The notes under the pieces were generated by a model that saw nothing but the letters and a program-made list of their open reading frames with translations, ran no database searches and was not told the origin of the DNA. From Terriglobia bacterium (lineage in GTDB: Bacteria; Pseudomonadota; Alphaproteobacteria; Acetobacterales; Acetobacteraceae), in contig JAIMBF010000006.1 in NCBI GenBank assembly GCA_023511585.1, positions 1 through 64,000 of the forward strand: a stretch of 64,000 bases of DNA. The letters are read 5' to 3'. This document shows positions 62,375 to 64,000 of the stretch, piece after piece (positions within the stretch are counted from its first letter, which is position 1; every line of letters begins with the position of its first letter). Position numbers and translations under genes: made by a program.

Positions 62375-63835
62375 CTACAAATAGGCCGCTCCGGCTTCTT
62401 TGGCGAAATGCTCGGGCAAGCCCTCCCAAATGATGCGCGCATGCTCCAACACATAAACGCGATCGGCGTGCGAGAGAGCGAAGCGGACGTTTTGCTCTCC
62501 CAACAAAACCGTAATCGGCGTGGTTTCGCGCAGCCGCTCCAGGGCTTGCGAAAGCTGTTCCAAAATCACCGGAGCAAGCCCGAGTGTGGGTTCATCCAGA
62601 ATGAGCAACCGCGGATTCATCATCAATGCGCGCGCGATTGCCAGCATTTGTTGTTCGCCCCCGGAAAGCGTGCGGGCAGCTTGGCCGCGGCGCGCTTCGA
62701 GAATGGGGAACAGATCGAACAGCCAACGCAATCGCTTGCGCTCTTCCTCGGGTGGCTGATGCTGCCCGCCGAGATCGAGATTTTCCTGCACGGTCATATC
62801 GCCGAAGAGCTCGCGCGTTTCCGGGCATTGCACAATGCCGCTCCGGGCAATGGCCGCAGCGCTCTGGCCGGCCAGCGGCACACCGTTCCAAAGAATCCGC
62901 CCCTGGTACGGAACCAAGCCGGAGATAGCGTTGAAAAGCGTGGTCTTTCCGGCTCCGTTCAGCCCGACGACGGAAACGAATTCGCCCGCACGCACGGAAA
63001 GGCTCACCCGCTCCAGCGCTTGCGCTTTGCCGTAGAAAACGCTGAGGTCCTCCACCTCAAGCAGGCTTCGCGCCGCATTCAGCTGGGCCGGGCGCGCGTG
63101 CATCTCGATGGAGCCGCCAAGGTAAACCTGCCGCACTTTGGCATCGCGCATCACTTCTTCCGCGGTGCCTTCGGCAATGCGCTCACCGAGATAAAGCGCA
63201 ACCACCCGGTCGACGAGCGCGGCTACGCCTTTGACATTGTGATCCACCAAAAGCACGGCCCGGCCTTCATCACGGAAATGCGCAATCAAGCGGGAGAAAT
63301 CGGCCAGTTCGGCCGAGGTAAGCCCCGCAAAGGGTTCATCGACCAGAACCAGTTTCGGGTTCCGGGCAATGGCTTTGGCAAGCTCGAGGCGGCGCAAATC
63401 GGCAAACGGCAGCGTGTGCGGATAGCGATCGAGTACGCGCCCAAGCCCCACACTCTCCCCGATCGCACGCGCTTGCTCGGTAACGCTGTGATCGGTGATC
63501 AGTCGGGTGAGACTGTCGGGCAAGAGTGCAAGCTTGATGTTTTCCAAAGCCGTCTGGCGATGCAGCGGGCGCGAGTGCTGAAACACCAGGCCGACTCCGG
63601 CGCGTGCCACGCGATGCGCGGGCCAGCCGGCAATTTCCACGCCATCCAGGCGGATGCTGCCCGCATTCGGCCGTTCGATACCCATAATCAGCTTCATGGC
63701 GGTGGATTTGCCGGAACCGTTGGGCCCGATCAGGCCGAGAATTTCACCGGGGCGGATCTCGAAGCTGAGATCGCGGACCGCAACCAAGCCGCCAAAACGT
63801 TTGGTGAGCCCTTCCACCACAAGGCGTGCGGTCAT
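62375..63835 (-). CDS. Fused LivG-LivF ABC transporter ATPase, system 3
   Basis: One 486-residue protein holds two ATPase domains. The first (about 1-250) is LivG-like: GPNGSGKSTAMKLIMG, VGLVFQHSRPLHRQTALENIKLA, signature TLPFADLRRLELAKA and LVLVDEPFAGL. The second (about 260-486) is LivF-like: GLNGAGKTTLFNAISG, TLSGGEQQMLAIARAL and LLILDEPTLGLAP. In systems 1 and 2 of this window these are separate genes. The ATG overlaps the upstream livM stop as ATGA. Confidence 0.93.
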   Translation of the reverse strand: MTARLVVEGLTKRFGGLVAVRDLSFEIRPGEILGLIGPNGSGKSTAMKLIMGIERPNAGSIRLDGVEIAGWPAHRVARAGVGLVFQHSRPLHRQTALENIKLALLPDSLTRLITDHSVTEQARAIGESVGLGRVLDRYPHTLPFADLRRLELAKAIARNPKLVLVDEPFAGLTSAELADFSRLIAHFRDEGRAVLLVDHNVKGVAALVDRVVALYLGERIAEGTAEEVMRDAKVRQVYLGGSIEMHARPAQLNAARSLLEVEDLSVFYGKAQALERVSLSVRAGEFVSVVGLNGAGKTTLFNAISGLVPYQGRILWNGVPLAGQSAAAIARSGIVQCPETRELFGDMTVQENLDLGGQHQPPEEERKRLRWLFDLFPILEARRGQAARTLSGGEQQMLAIARALMMNPRLLILDEPTLGLAPVILEQLSQALERLRETTPITVLLGEQNVRFALSHADRVYVLEHARIIWEGLPEHFAKEAGAAYL

Positions 63836-64000
63836 GCTTCTCTCCCGTGCCGGCCGAACGCCCCGATCAGCCCGTCAGGAAACAGCAAGATCACCGCCAA
63901 AGCGATGGCAGCGACAACGAAAGTACTCAGCTGGCCCAGCGGCCGCAGCACTTCACCCACGCCGATAAGAAAAACGGCTCCCAAAATTCCTCCCAAAATC
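63832..64000 (-). CDS. LivM-like permease, C-terminal part only, system 3
   Basis: The visible 55 codons run ILGGILGAVFLIGVGEVLRP, a QLSTFVVAAIALAVILLF membrane segment, and the end PDGLIGAFGRHGREA. This is the usual C-terminus of a LivM permease, with the GG..G...G turn, last helix and FPDGL motif. The rest lies beyond the window. Its stop overlaps the ATG of the fused ATPase. Confidence 0.85.
   Translation of the reverse strand, partial: ILGGILGAVFLIGVGEVLRPLGQLSTFVVAAIALAVILLFPDGLIGAFGRHGREA

Overview
The window is about 64 kb of an alphaproteobacterial chromosome, most like Rhodospirillales/Acetobacterales. That placement rests on hopanoid genes (hpnH, hpnG), the alphaproteobacterial cell-cycle regulator trcR (DUF1013), a short HprK with RapZ, EIIA, HPr and EI but no PTS permease, a eukaryote-like NADP isocitrate dehydrogenase, paired DUF465 genes beside purEK, and moderately GC-rich, densely packed genes with many ATGA stop/start overlaps. 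I saw no rRNA, tRNA, CRISPR array, prophage or insertion sequence. It reads as a chromosomal backbone of short operons.

Layout. 1-5.9 kb: hpnH meets a seven-gene minus-strand operon (MoeB/ThiF, DsrE-like, SH3 protein, three-part nitrile hydratase, hpnG) that diverges from queC. 5.9-10 kb: PTS-type phosphorelay operon hprK-rapZ-EIIA-HPr-EI. 10-12 kb: enoyl-CoA hydratase, RidA-like protein, glutathione transferase. 12-14.8 kb: copper cluster (DUF2946 protein, exported protein, copC, copD). 14.8-19.4 kb: a complete branched-chain amino-acid type ABC transporter. 19.5-23.3 kb: pdxY, an SDR, an old-yellow-enzyme reductase, a Spy-like protein, rpmE. 23.6-27.4 kb: 2-oxoacid dehydrogenase operon with a split E2 and its own lipoate ligase. 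27.4-32.8 kb: DUF1192, trcR, two divergent DUF465 genes around a structured intergenic region, purE-purK, an exported hydrolase, a PhzF-like protein. 32.9-46.4 kb: icd, small exported and hypothetical proteins, a dienelactone hydrolase, uvrA, a PHB-depolymerase-like esterase, gltX, ketopantoate reductase, hldE, an aminoglycoside-phosphotransferase-like kinase, a PEBP protein. 46.5-52.1 kb: a second complete ABC system with a DUF72 gene. 52-58 kb: universal stress protein, aminotransferase, scoAB, uvrB. 58-62.3 kb: folM-like gene and folB, a thiolase-like/DUF35 pair, DUF2244, nth. 62.4-64 kb: a third ABC system with fused ATPases, cut by the window end.

The best candidates for something undescribed are: (1) a three-subunit nitrile hydratase of the thiocyanate-hydrolase/toyocamycin type, translationally coupled to a nucleoside-phosphorylase-like gene and divergent from queC, whose product preQ0 is itself a nitrile; (2) a dehydrogenase complex whose lipoyl domain is a free 77-residue protein and whose E2 has no E1/E3-binding domain; and (3) an intergenic element between two DUF465 genes in which a U-tailed terminator hairpin competes with a perfect 11-bp inverted repeat. 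Function in these three cases is inference. The gene boundaries and motifs are read from the sequence.
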